24,653 nucleotides of DNA from JBGTNQ01 sp038212375 (GTDB taxonomy: Bacteria > Patescibacteriota > Minisyncoccia > Phycocordibacterales > Zambryskibacteraceae): the NCBI GenBank assembly GCA_038212375.1, contig JBBQUO010000012.1, positions 1-24,653 on the forward strand, given 5' to 3'. The position numbers and the translations under genes are program-made. The first letter of the stretch is position 1. Each line of letters starts with the position of its first letter. The notes under the pieces are model-generated. The model searched no databases and was not told the DNA's origin. It saw only the letters and a program-made list of their open reading frames with translations. Of the stretch, positions 15,771 to 22,971 are shown piece after piece.

Positions 15771-15905
15771 TGACTCAAACAGTCATCGGGAGAGATTCTT
15801 ATGACAGTTTATAATGGCTTACTAGCAACCTTTTGTAGGTGTACTATAATGAGAGTTGCGGCAGCAATAACGTAATAGCTAATACATTGTTTAATATGGA
15901 TACTC

Positions 15906-16004
15906 CTGAAACATTACGTCCCAATACTGCGAAAGTGTCGTCAGTTGGATTTGGAAGCGACACCCAGAAACGTCTTCAGGATTTATAGAAACAAAGAATT
16001 CTGA
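15906..16004 (+). pseudogene. 5'-truncated mTERF-like gene remnant
   Basis: The last 32 codons of the gene at 10534-10929 recur in frame: LKHYVPILRKCRQLDLEATP followed by RNVFRIYRNKEF and TGA. Amino-acid changes against the full copy are mild (M/L, N/D, V/I, K/N). There is no in-frame start; an in-frame TAG lies at 15876-15878. It is a gene tail left by partial duplication or erosion. Confidence 0.8.
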
Positions 16005-16163
16005 AGTTCACACACGACGTGTAACGAGACCCTGCGATAACTTCAAAGGGTCTCTTCTTTTTACACACTCTGGTTCTAAAGTATTTCATTTTCAAACAAT
16101 TCAAAAATCCCACTCATTTCCATTTCTCGTTGTATTCTCTTCCACTTTACGGTTCTGAATGCG
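15908..16163 (+). repeat. Long dispersed repeat, copy B
   Basis: This is the partner of copy A at 10833-11085. The first 110 nt are nearly identical; the rest is colinear but diverged, ending in GTTCTGAATGCGTC (16150-16163). A third, shorter element with the same end block lies at 10286-10301, inside the split DAFRT gene. Confidence 0.85.
16026..16061 (+). terminator. Terminator behind the mTERF-like remnant
   Basis: GAGACCC (16026-16032) and GGGTCTC (16048-16054) form a stem with a 15-nt loop, followed by TTCTTTT. It is the diverged equivalent of the terminator at 10952-10985. Compensating changes keep the stem although its sequence differs. Confidence 0.65.
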
Positions 16164-16168
16164 TCCAT
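16076..16168 (-). pseudogene. DAFRT gene remnant, copy B
   Basis: The minus strand has an open 30-codon stretch, MDAFRTVKWKRIQREMEMSG then IFELFENEIL, ending in TAG at 16076-16078. It is the same C-terminal module as in the split gene at 10193-10467 (DAFRTLDWRKIQQELEFSGV). The frame stays open upstream of the ATG to about 16232, but nothing there resembles the N-terminal part. It could be a short standalone gene but is more likely a remnant. Confidence 0.5.
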
Positions 16169-16379
16169 GGCACGGAGCCCGAAAAGCGCCCTACGGCGCT
16201 CTAGCGTTTGTACAATTATTAGGGCGAAGAATTAAGGGACTAAAGATACCAAGTTCTCTAAAACGCTTCTTCTGGTGTTTAGCTGTAATAATCTCACCAA
16301 AAGGGCGGCATAACTTTATGGCAATGCTGTGCGTTGCCTATCGTATTGTTCTTCATTACTAGTTCATTAAAATATAATT

Positions 16380-17471
16380 ATGAAAACTACTCTAAGCAAA
16401 ATTCTTGCCACCGCACTCCTTGTGCTCCCGTTTGGGGTTGCTCTTCCTGCGGTTGCCGCAGTACCACAGTGGGATACGACAGGGTCGTATGTTCTTGCAA
16501 TAAAATATCTTGGTACAGACTATATGCACGACATGGTGCTCGCTCAGGACGGTGCGGGTAATCTTACGGGCCATGGCGGTAGTCCTGCAGGAGCAAATAC
16601 CTACACCTGGGTTATTACTTCGGGAACGGTCTCGGGTGCTGCAATAGATTTCACCGCACATTACACCGCATCTGCTGATGCAGTGACACCTCTTACGACC
16701 ATGCATGTGATGGGCACAATTGCTTCAAACGGCACACTGTCAGGCACATGGTCAGATAATTACCAAGGAGGTGCGCGCAGCGGTACGTGGACTTCCACCG
16801 CTGGTGCAGCGACCCCAATCGGATCCCTGGCCGCTGAAGATTTTGGAGTTGTAAATTACGATACCGGCCTCGGAATCCTCAAGGGATATTCTGCTGGGTT
16901 TGGGCTTACTAATGCCACTTTTGCCGGCGCACAGTCAGTGGTGGTACAGTTGTTTGCAGGAGCTTCTCTCCTTCAGACAAATACCGCAACAGCTAAAGTT
17001 GGTACCGACATCACGGGTGCGCAGATTTCGTCACCATTTGATGTGTCAGGAAACTTCAGCTACGCTACTGATGGATATTGGACAAATGTGCGTCAAAGCC
17101 AGTTCGGACAAAGCGCAACAGCAACACGTGTTGTTGCGACTGTGACATTGGCAAACGGAAAAGTTGTTACGGCAGAAAATACCAATTTGAGTGGGAACGC
17201 GTCGACAATCTTCCCTCCAACTACGACCCCACCGGTAGGTACATCTACACCGCCAACAAAGAGTTCACAGTGTAAAAATAATGGCTGGACTACATTCACT
17301 AATCCTTCCTTCAAAAACCAAGGTCAGTGTGTGAAATATGTTCAACATCACAAAGTACACCGAGATAAGGACGAAGAGAAAAACGAGCATGAGGACAAAG
17401 ATACTCATGGCAAAAATCATAATGATACGGATACAGCCGGTCATGTGAATACAAAGCACGGAAATAAATAA
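16380..17471 (+). CDS. Secreted protein with C-terminal Cys motif and charged tail
   Basis: The 363-residue protein has a classical signal peptide, MKTTLSKILATALLVLPFGV with a PAVAA cleavage region at about residue 26. The first 150 residues are Gly/Thr-rich beta-type sequence. A second domain from about 150 to 280 has GVVNYDTGLGILKGYSAGFG and ATATRVVATVTLANGKVV. A Thr/Pro-rich linker precedes a two-cysteine motif (SQCKNNGWTTFTNPSFKNQG then QCVKYV) common at the C-termini of CPR secreted proteins. It ends in a very hydrophilic His/Asp/Lys/Glu tail, possibly metal-binding or surface-interacting. Role unknown; cell-surface location is likely. A strong hairpin terminator follows. Confidence 0.8.
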   Translation: MKTTLSKILATALLVLPFGVALPAVAAVPQWDTTGSYVLAIKYLGTDYMHDMVLAQDGAGNLTGHGGSPAGANTYTWVITSGTVSGAAIDFTAHYTASADAVTPLTTMHVMGTIASNGTLSGTWSDNYQGGARSGTWTSTAGAATPIGSLAAEDFGVVNYDTGLGILKGYSAGFGLTNATFAGAQSVVVQLFAGASLLQTNTATAKVGTDITGAQISSPFDVSGNFSYATDGYWTNVRQSQFGQSATATRVVATVTLANGKVVTAENTNLSGNASTIFPPTTTPPVGTSTPPTKSSQCKNNGWTTFTNPSFKNQGQCVKYVQHHKVHRDKDEEKNEHEDKDTHGKNHNDTDTAGHVNTKHGNK

Positions 17472-17480
17472 GACATTCGC

Positions 17481-17520
17481 AGCTCACAAAAAGACCCCCT
17501 ATGGGGTCTTTTTGTGAGCT
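17481..17520. terminator. Strong bidirectional terminator
   Basis: A perfect 18-bp stem, AGCTCACAAAAAGACCCC and its complement, closes a CTAT loop. The T run is inside the stem on both strands, so it can stop transcription from both sides. It mainly serves the secreted-protein gene ending at 17471. Confidence 0.9.
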
Positions 17521-17543
17521 GCGTTCGGGTTCCTCCATTTAAA

Positions 17544-17566
17544 AATCCCACCGTTCTGGTGGGATT
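17544..17566 (-). terminator. Terminator of the lipoprotein gene
   Basis: AATCCCACC pairs with GGTGGGATT around GTTCT. On the minus strand it is followed by a T run (TTTAAAT), 4 nt past the lipoprotein stop codon. Confidence 0.75.
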
Positions 17567-17570
17567 AGTA

Positions 17571-18092
17571 TCACGTGTGTACACAACTCATAGCAATTTG
17601 GGCTTCATCAAGATGACGGCCTAACTCAACGATAAACTTCTTTGCCAGATCAGCGTCTACATAGGCCATCTTCGTGCCGTTAGTGGATACGTTGTAGTTC
17701 TTGGCGATTTCTTTTGCAATGTTTTGATCCTGCAGAATAAATCGTGCTTCGCCGTCACGCAGCTGCAGATACAAATAGGTGACTTCAGATTCATCATCAG
17801 TTACTTCCATAACGTAGTCGTTGCCGATAATGCGATGGAAGGACGCAGTGCTTTCTGCCTGACCGTTACTGAATGTGTAATAAAGATCTGCCCCATCCGA
17901 CAATTGTTTTACTTCGTAGAGGACGCTTCTGTTATTACTTGAATTGTCTTGTGTTGTACAGAGATAATTACCTGGCTGAAATGGCAGCTGCTCACCACTT
18001 TTTGCCGGCCAGAGCGGATCACCATTAGAAGTGAGACACCCCGCTAAAGGCAAAGTGAACCCAAGTACCAGTAGTCTTAAAAAAGAGCGCAT
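17571..18092 (-). CDS. Small lipoprotein of unknown function
   Basis: The 173-residue protein has a type II signal peptide: MRSFLRLLVLGFTLPLAGC with lipobox LAGC and lipidated Cys at residue 19. The mature part is beta-rich (GNYLCTTQDNSSNNRSVLYE, ADLYYTFSNGQ) with a helical C-terminus (DADLAKKFIVELGRHLDEAQ) and a cysteine near the end that could bond with Cys45. A perfect AGGAGG Shine-Dalgarno (18098-18103) lies 5 nt before the ATG, unusual in this window and suggesting strong translation. It should be anchored on the outer face of the membrane. I recognise no family. Confidence 0.8.
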   Translation of the reverse strand: MRSFLRLLVLGFTLPLAGCLTSNGDPLWPAKSGEQLPFQPGNYLCTTQDNSSNNRSVLYEVKQLSDGADLYYTFSNGQAESTASFHRIIGNDYVMEVTDDESEVTYLYLQLRDGEARFILQDQNIAKEIAKNYNVSTNGTKMAYVDADLAKKFIVELGRHLDEAQIAMSCVHT

Positions 18093-18097
18093 GTATT

Positions 18098-18103
18098 CCT
18101 CCT
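18098..18103 (-). promoter_or_regulatory. Perfect Shine-Dalgarno of the lipoprotein gene
   Basis: AGGAGG on the minus strand, 5 nt from the ATG. It is the only perfect site I see in the window, where most genes lack one. Confidence 0.8.
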
Positions 18104-18208
18104 GTATGCAGGTGCACTCTTGTGCACTGGCAGTACTATGATTGAAATATTGCGGTGTGTCAATACTCGATTTTTGTAATAATTATAAGTTGTAAACGGC
18201 TCCTAGGC

Positions 18209-18562
18209 ATGGACTCATATAATTCAACAACTACAAAGCCTTTATTTAGAGCGAGCCAGATAGTGTGGTATATCACTTCGTTTATAGAAGTAATACTGGG
18301 GTTTCGATTATTCTTAAAGCTGTTTGATGCAAATCCGCTCGCGGGTTTCTCCAGCATCATATACGGTATTTCGTATGCATTTGTTGCACCATTCCTTGCT
18401 GTATTTCCCTCCACACGAGTTGCGGGAAGTGTATTTGAATGGACAACGGTACTCGCAATGTTCGTATATTGGATTATTGCCTTAGGTATTATCCGTTTCC
18501 TCGTTATGAGCAAGACAGTCTCAACGCCTGAAGCAGCCGCAAAGCTGGATACACTCGAGTAG
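18209..18562 (+). CDS. YggT family integral membrane protein (copy 2)
   Basis: The 117-residue protein starts at the ATG at 18209 (MDSYNSTTTKPLFRASQIVW); an upstream in-frame ATG at 18155 adds 18 residues absent from the paralogue. It is close to the protein at 12423-12785 along its whole length, with matching core FRLFLKLFDANPLAGFSSII, helix WTTVLAMFVYWIIALGIIRF and end KTVSTPEAAAKLD. Two hydrophobic hairpins are expected. The two copies are on opposite strands about 5.5 kb apart with different neighbours, so this is an old gene duplication rather than a recent block copy. It shares a terminator with the convergent glycosidase gene. Confidence 0.88.
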   Translation: MDSYNSTTTKPLFRASQIVWYITSFIEVILGFRLFLKLFDANPLAGFSSIIYGISYAFVAPFLAVFPSTRVAGSVFEWTTVLAMFVYWIIALGIIRFLVMSKTVSTPEAAAKLDTLE

Positions 18563-18586
18563 GAGATTTTAAACAAGAAGTAAAGA

Positions 18587-18616
18587 AAAAGCCCCTCGCG
18601 ATAGCGAGGGGCTTTT
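18587..18616. terminator. Bidirectional terminator between YggT and GH3 genes
   Basis: AAAAGCCCCTCGC pairs with GCGAGGGGCTTTT around GATA, a 13-bp stem with an A/T run on both sides. It serves the two convergent genes. Confidence 0.9.
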
Positions 18617-18627
18617 CGTTGGTGAGC

Positions 18628-20574
18628 TTATTTCTTTAGCCCAAAGAAACGTGGAAAGAGTAAAGATGTACCGTCGGCTGTACGACCGCTGGGCGCAATT
18701 GGCAGCTGTCCAATGTGGTCGGGCCAAGGAAGCGGCAAGGTGCCTGTAAATGGTGTGTCTCCAAAAAGTACGTCAGCAACGCCCTCTCCCTCACTTCCAG
18801 GAAGCCACGCTGCGACAACACTATCCCAGGCAGGCAATTCTTTTGAAATCATGAGTGGACGGCCAGATACAATAATCACAACTGTCTTCCTGCTTCTCTT
18901 TTTAACATTTTCAATCGTTGTAAGATCTTCTTTTGAAAGTGTCAGAGTATTATTATCGCCCCACCCTTCTGCGTAAGGTGGCTCACCAACTACTGCAATA
19001 CCGATGTCAGCGCGCGGAGTATCTGAAGCAAATTCACCATGAAGGTCATAGGTCACCTCTAATTCCTTTCCTGCGCGGCGTCGAATGCCTTCAAGTATCG
19101 ATGTTCCTCCCGGAAGCCAGTTGCCATCTATTCCCTGCCATTCCACGGTCCATGCACCCGACTGTCGACCGACATTATCAGCGGAACTTCCTGCAACGAC
19201 GATATGGCGGACTCCAGGTTTTATCGGAAGTGTTTGCTCATTATTTTTAAGTAGCACGAGTGACTCGGATACTGCTTTGCGAGCAATCGCGCGATGAGGT
19301 GCGCTTCCAATAACTTCAAGAGGAGCAGATTGCTGGGTATCTGCATCGAATAGCCCTAGCTCAAACTTAATACAAATAATTCTCCTCACTGCATCATCGA
19401 TGCGAGACTCTGCAATCTCACCATGAGAAACGGCATACCGTACATTGGCAATAAATGTTTTGTAATCAAAGGGCAGCATGACCATGTCGACCCCTGCATT
19501 GATGGCAGTCACAGCAGCTTTGTAATTTCCACCAGGGATTTCATACACTCCGTACCAGTCGGATACTACAAAGCCTTGAAAAGCGAGCTCTTTTTTTAAG
19601 ACATCCGTGATGAGATATCCTTCAGCAGCTAATTTAGTGTCACCCCATGTATTTAGGCCCACCATGACACTTCCTGCGCCTCCATTCACTCCTTCTTTAA
19701 ATGCGGGAAGATACGTGTCGCGGAGCACTTCCTCCTCTGGAGGAGTTGTTCCCTGATCTATATGGAAATTTTTGTTGCTCGAGCTTCCCCACGCCATACT
19801 GCCAACACCAATGTAGTGTTTGAGTGTGCTGAGCGCGCGCTTCGGTTTACCTTGCTCTGTAGTGCCCTGGAAGCCTTCTACCGAAGCGCGCGCCAGCTCC
19901 GCGGTGCGAGTGGCACTATCAGAAAAAGTCTCATACGTACGTCCCCACCGTATATCCTCAGGAAGGTCCAAATTTGGAGAGAAATTCCAGTAGATGCCTG
20001 TTGCTAGCATTTCTTCGCGCGTAGCGCTTGCCACGTTGCCCACTAAGGCACTGTCATTTGTGGCTCCAAGACCAATAGCGTGAGGAAAAACTGTCGCGCC
20101 AGGAACATTGGTGTGTCCATGGATGGCATCGACTCCGTAGAAGATAGGAATACCAAGTCGACTTGTTTTTGAGGATTCGACAAAATTTTCCACCATCGTG
20201 AGCCATCCACGAGGTGTGTTGTCTGCTGGTTTTGCACCCGCACCGCTTAAGAGTGCTCCAATACCATATGATGCGATATCGGTTGGTTCGAGTACGCTAT
20301 TCTTTTCGACAAGCGCCATTTGTCCGATTTTCTCGTCGAGAGACATACGTGCAAGAAGATCAGTGGTGCGCTCCTCCACTGTCGCGCTTTTATCGCGATA
20401 TTTCGCATTGGCAGGTACTGGCGGAAGTGGGTTTTGGGGAAGCAGATTCATTCGTTCATGATAAAGAAAAAAACAGACAAGTACTATGGCTAGTATGACG
20501 CAGAGGAACAAGACGTTTTTTTGTGTCGGCGACAATGAAAATCGCGGTTTCTTTGGCTTGTATACCATGACCAT
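18628..20574 (-). CDS. Membrane-anchored glycoside hydrolase family 3 (beta-glucosidase type)
   Basis: The 648-residue protein has a single N-terminal membrane helix (about 20-37) followed by a Pro-rich linker, so the enzyme should sit outside the cell on the membrane. The GH3 N-terminal barrel includes RMSLDEKIGQM (76-86), PIFYGVDAIHGHTNVPGATV (143-162), the LKHYIG substrate-binding motif (251-256) and the nucleophile motif GFVVSDWYG with Asp339. The C-terminal alpha/beta sandwich follows (ESLVLLKNNEQTLPIKP to PLPWPDHIGQLP). The fibronectin-like third domain of many relatives is absent. It would remove beta-linked glucose, xylose or N-acetylglucosamine residues; specificity cannot be told. 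Two ATGs three codons apart (MVM) could start it. Confidence 0.95.
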   Translation of the reverse strand: MVMVYKPKKPRFSLSPTQKNVLFLCVILAIVLVCFFLYHERMNLLPQNPLPPVPANAKYRDKSATVEERTTDLLARMSLDEKIGQMALVEKNSVLEPTDIASYGIGALLSGAGAKPADNTPRGWLTMVENFVESSKTSRLGIPIFYGVDAIHGHTNVPGATVFPHAIGLGATNDSALVGNVASATREEMLATGIYWNFSPNLDLPEDIRWGRTYETFSDSATRTAELARASVEGFQGTTEQGKPKRALSTLKHYIGVGSMAWGSSSNKNFHIDQGTTPPEEEVLRDTYLPAFKEGVNGGAGSVMVGLNTWGDTKLAAEGYLITDVLKKELAFQGFVVSDWYGVYEIPGGNYKAAVTAINAGVDMVMLPFDYKTFIANVRYAVSHGEIAESRIDDAVRRIICIKFELGLFDADTQQSAPLEVIGSAPHRAIARKAVSESLVLLKNNEQTLPIKPGVRHIVVAGSSADNVGRQSGAWTVEWQGIDGNWLPGGTSILEGIRRRAGKELEVTYDLHGEFASDTPRADIGIAVVGEPPYAEGWGDNNTLTLSKEDLTTIENVKKRSRKTVVIIVSGRPLMISKELPAWDSVVAAWLPGSEGEGVADVLFGDTPFTGTLPLPWPDHIGQLPIAPSGRTADGTSLLFPRFFGLKK

Positions 20575-20611
20575 CAGTGTATCATCTGCACTTCCCTACT
20601 CTGGTTGTGTC

Positions 20612-20743
20612 CTATGTGAAAAGTCGCACTAAAAAGACAACGAATGCAATGACCAACAACGCGTGGATGAGACCACCTCCGATTTTTAAACTAAAGCCTA
20701 GTAACCAGAGTACAAACAGCACAACGATAATTGTCCAGAGCAT
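20612..20743 (-). CDS. 43-aa membrane protein of the lmo0937/DUF5670 type
   Basis: A frame from the ATG at 20741-20743 to TAG encodes 43 residues: MLWTIIVVLFVLWLLGFSLK then IGGGLIHALLVIAFVVFLVR and LFT. This matches the well-known small two-helix family with the MLWTI start, WLLG, GGLIH and LLVIAxVV pattern. It consists of two membrane helices with a short turn. The function is unknown; in other bacteria these peptides are common and often stress-associated. It lies 37 nt upstream of the GH3 gene on the same strand and may share its transcript. Confidence 0.85.
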   Translation of the reverse strand: MLWTIIVVLFVLWLLGFSLKIGGGLIHALLVIAFVVFLVRLFT

Positions 20744-20836
20744 ATGTCTATAAAATATTTTTAAATCGGTATAACACTGCCTGCGCTTAGAGTTGCCGTT
20801 TCGAAATGGGCAGTATTACATACATCTAGACACACT

Positions 20837-20879
20837 CCACGAAAAAGCACCCCTTTCATGTTGGGGTGCTTTTTCGTGG
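20837..20879. terminator. Bidirectional terminator after the sigma-factor operon
   Basis: CCACGAAAAAGCACCCC pairs perfectly over 17 bp with its complement around a 9-nt loop, with A5/T5 tracts within the stem. It lies 15 nt past the end of the helical secreted protein gene (20895). Confidence 0.9.
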
Positions 20880-20894
20880 GATATGTATAGGTAA

Positions 20895-21644
20895 TTACTT
20901 TGTACCGAGTGCTGTCTTTAGCGTAGCGCGAGCAGCAGTCATATCAGTCTTAAACTTTGCAATTGCTGCATCAACTGAAGCCTTGCGAGCTGTACCAAGA
21001 GCCTTGATGTCAGCGCTAATCTTTGTCTGTGAGTGTGAAGCTTTGTACGCATCGTGAGCAGCCTTTATATCAGCACGGAATGTTGTGTAGGCGGTCTTGC
21101 TGTCAGTACCGCCAGCACATGAGTTCTTTGCCTTTGTAAGTGCAGCATTTGCGCTAGTCTTCATTGTAGCAAGGTCTGTGTCGAGTGATCCAAACTTGCC
21201 TGAGATGAGTGCATCAATGCCGGTGCGGTATGTCGCAATAGCTGCATTGACAGCATCGCGGCGTGTTTTGATAGAAGCATCAGTAGAGGTCTTGAATGCT
21301 GTTACTGCTGCCTTCTTTGCATCAGTATCAGCCTTATTCTCAAGCTTAGTGTAGTGTGCGTCGAGGGCGGTATCGCGTTCTGCGCGCTTTGTGCTGAGTG
21401 TTTCGTCACGCTTCTGGCGGTTATCAGCCAGGGTTGCAAGACGCTTCGTGCTTTTTGCGTTAATGGTGCCTGTCTTTGTATCGATAGCAGAAATTATTTT
21501 AGCTCCTGCTGCATCAACGTTTGTACAGAAGTTCGCCCCAGCACCTACCTTCTCTGTTGTTGCTGCAAATGTTGCAAGTGGTGCGGTCATCATCATGATG
21601 CCAAGCGCACCAGTAGCTACTTTTGTATAGAATGTGTTTTTCAT
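20895..21644 (-). CDS. Secreted Ala/Lys/Thr-rich helical protein
   Basis: The 249-residue protein has a signal peptide (MKNTFYTKVATGALGIMMMT through ATFAA, cleavage at about residue 28). The mature chain is almost wholly helix-forming with irregular heptad-like repeats rich in Ala, Lys, Thr and Asp. Examples are DNRQKRDETLSTKRAERDTA, KTRRDAVNAAIATYRTGIDA and KASVDAAIAKFKTDMTAARA. The only mature cysteines (about 40 and 176) could form one disulfide. It starts 6 nt after the anti-sigma gene, so it is the third gene of the sigma-factor operon and a likely output or sensor of that system. An extended coiled-coil surface protein is the best guess. Confidence 0.75.
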   Translation of the reverse strand: MKNTFYTKVATGALGIMMMTAPLATFAATTEKVGAGANFCTNVDAAGAKIISAIDTKTGTINAKSTKRLATLADNRQKRDETLSTKRAERDTALDAHYTKLENKADTDAKKAAVTAFKTSTDASIKTRRDAVNAAIATYRTGIDALISGKFGSLDTDLATMKTSANAALTKAKNSCAGGTDSKTAYTTFRADIKAAHDAYKASHSQTKISADIKALGTARKASVDAAIAKFKTDMTAARATLKTALGTK

Positions 21645-21650
21645 GGTGTT

Positions 21651-22130
21651 TTAAATGAGGGTGTTATCGTCAATAGTATAATCTTCTACGTCTTGTGTAA
21701 GTGCTGTACCGTCTGTTTCTTCGGATGCGCCAATCATTCCTTCAGCTGTTGCATCGTCATTAAGACTTGCAACTATGTCATCTACTTCGCTTGAGGAAGT
21801 ATTGGTGTCTGTAGATGCAGCAGGTGTAGTTACTGTAGTTTGTCCTGGTGTTTGTGTCGTTGACACTGCTGGCAATACATCTGAATTGCCTGTCTTTAGA
21901 ACAACTACCGCGATAATTGCCACAACCACAAGTGAAAGACCGACTGCTTTTGCACGCATGGTACTAAGAAATGACTGATAAGGTGAAGGCACAGCCTTCA
22001 TACTTGTATAACGCTTCGTCTGCGCTTCTGTGACACTGCGCATCGTAGCCTCAAAAAGCGCACGAGAAGCGACCACTCGCTCTATGCGGTTTTTGATATG
22101 TTGTTCTGTTGTAGTATTTTCGTTTTCCAT
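21651..22130 (-). CDS. Putative membrane-bound anti-sigma factor
   Basis: The 159-residue protein has a soluble N-terminal part (about 1-60), one membrane helix (AVGLSLVVVAIIAVVVL, about 62-78) and an acidic, Thr/Ser-rich extracytoplasmic tail with no cysteine. Size, topology and position 5 nt after an ECF sigma gene are typical of anti-sigma factors that hold the sigma factor until an outside signal arrives. No zinc-binding HxxxCxxC motif is present, so it is not a ZAS-type anti-sigma. The assignment rests on topology and context, not on recognised homology. Confidence 0.65.
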   Translation of the reverse strand: MENENTTTEQHIKNRIERVVASRALFEATMRSVTEAQTKRYTSMKAVPSPYQSFLSTMRAKAVGLSLVVVAIIAVVVLKTGNSDVLPAVSTTQTPGQTTVTTPAASTDTNTSSSEVDDIVASLNDDATAEGMIGASEETDGTALTQDVEDYTIDDNTLI

Positions 22131-22135
22131 ATCTT

Positions 22136-22666
22136 TCAGTTTCTCGCATCGTTTTCTGCGTTGTGTCGAAGTTTCTTTAGTGCCCTCGAGTAGATCTGTC
22201 GCGCATTTACTTCTGTGGTTCCTATTGTTGTGGCAATATCTGTATACTCCATTTCGGTGATGATGCGAAGCGTCACAATTTCTTCTTCCATATCCGACAG
22301 GTCACGGAGTAGTTCCTTTGCATAGGCGATATCTTCATTTACTCCATACAGCTCTTCTATACTTTGCTCGTCACTTGCTGGGTCGATGTTCGCGGCTTCG
22401 AGACTTTCTACGGGCTTTCTTGCATTTGCACGATAGTGGTCTATGAGCATCGTACGAGCTATCGTATAAAGGAGTCGTGTCGCATGAAGCCTCTCGGCGG
22501 GCTTTGTCTCTTGCAGTAGAAATTTAAGAAATGTCGACTGCGTGAGATCTTCGGCCGTTTCAGAGTCTTTTGTGCGGAAGAGAAAATACCGAAAGAGTGG
22601 TGTAAACAACTCCCTGTAGAGCGCTTCATGCGACTCGCCGGTCGTAAAAGCGTTAGTATTTTCCAT
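22136..22666 (-). CDS. ECF-type RNA polymerase sigma-70 factor
   Basis: The 176-residue protein has sigma region 2 (ALYRELFTPLFRYFLFRTKD then SETAEDLTQSTFLKFLL, about 15-51) and region 4 (LSDMEEEIVTLRIITEMEYT then DIATTIGTTEVNARQIYSRA, about 124-163) joined by a short linker. There is no region 1 or 3, as in ECF factors. It should direct polymerase to a small regulon, probably including its own operon. The ATG at 22664-22666 is chosen; a GTG six codons upstream (22684) is possible. No Shine-Dalgarno is seen. The putative anti-sigma and a secreted helical protein follow with gaps of 5 and 6 nt. Confidence 0.93.
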   Translation of the reverse strand: MENTNAFTTGESHEALYRELFTPLFRYFLFRTKDSETAEDLTQSTFLKFLLQETKPAERLHATRLLYTIARTMLIDHYRANARKPVESLEAANIDPASDEQSIEELYGVNEDIAYAKELLRDLSDMEEEIVTLRIITEMEYTDIATTIGTTEVNARQIYSRALKKLRHNAENDARN

Positions 22667-22700
22667 GTGTACAACGCAGTCCACTGCGCTTACTTAGTAA

Positions 22701-22726
22701 TACGCTGGAATGGCGTGTTTGTGACA
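22701..22726 (-). promoter_or_regulatory. Possible ECF-dependent autoregulatory promoter
   Basis: On the minus strand, TGTCACA (22720-22726) and CGTA (22701-22704) are spaced 15 nt apart upstream of the sigma gene. This resembles ECF promoters with a TGTCACA -35 and a CGTC-like -10. The match is short and may be chance. Confidence 0.25.
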
Positions 22727-22743
22727 CGGCATTAGTAAGATGC

Positions 22744-22971
22744 TTAGACATCGAGATGACGGCTAAACTCTTCGACTGCCTCCGCAACGATGCGTTCATC
22801 TGCGTCAAGAATAAGACTTTGTCGAAGCTTGGTAAGTACAGAAAAAACCTCGCTCGCAGCGTAGCCTTTTTCAAGAATTTTCTCAGCTTCAATCAGCACC
22901 AGATTTTCTTCACTAGTGCTTTTTTTTAAGGCCGTCTCGAATATTTTTTCAAATGGATGTGCCATGGTCAT
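22744..22971 (-). CDS. Small helical protein of unknown function (75 aa)
   Basis: The protein is short, acidic and probably all-helical: FEKIFETALKKSTSEENLVL, then IEAEKILEKGYAASEVFSVL, then DADERIVAEAVEEFSRHLD. There is no signal or membrane segment. The gene overlaps the end of the VOC gene by 23 nt, so the two are translationally linked. ATGs at 22971 and 22965 are both possible starts. I do not recognise a named family. The IEAEKIL and GYxxxEVxxVLxKL pattern looks like a conserved helical module rather than a chance frame. Confidence 0.7.
   Translation of the reverse strand: MTMAHPFEKIFETALKKSTSEENLVLIEAEKILEKGYAASEVFSVLTKLRQSLILDADERIVAEAVEEFSRHLDV

Larger units (their letters stand above)
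15771..16379. other. 609-nt gap holding gene remnants of the mTERF/DAFRT family
   Basis: No complete gene is supported here. The gap holds a 5'-truncated mTERF-like remnant (15906-16004), a terminator (16026-16061) and an opposing DAFRT remnant (16076-16168). Then comes about 200 nt in which the minus strand keeps short coding-like pieces in different frames, for example KKRFRELGIFSPLILRPNN near 16210-16275, as in a decaying gene. An AGCGCC/GGCGCT hairpin lies at about 16185-16200. The 67-aa plus-strand frame at 16159-16362 looks spurious. Confidence 0.6.

Noticed and set aside
16159..16362. 67-aa plus-strand frame in the 15771-16379 gap
   Set aside because: It begins inside the DAFRT remnant on the opposite strand, has no ribosome site, and shows no protein-like pattern.
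16373..16378. TATAAT just before the secreted-protein gene as its promoter
   Set aside because: Only 1 nt separates it from the ATG, so transcription would start inside the signal peptide. A TTGCCT/TACTAG pair further upstream is more plausible but weak.
21354..21794. 146-aa plus-strand frame rich in cysteine
   Set aside because: It is antisense to the Ala/Thr-rich secreted protein and anti-sigma genes. The Cys/Val richness is a by-product of their GCA and ACA codons read backwards.
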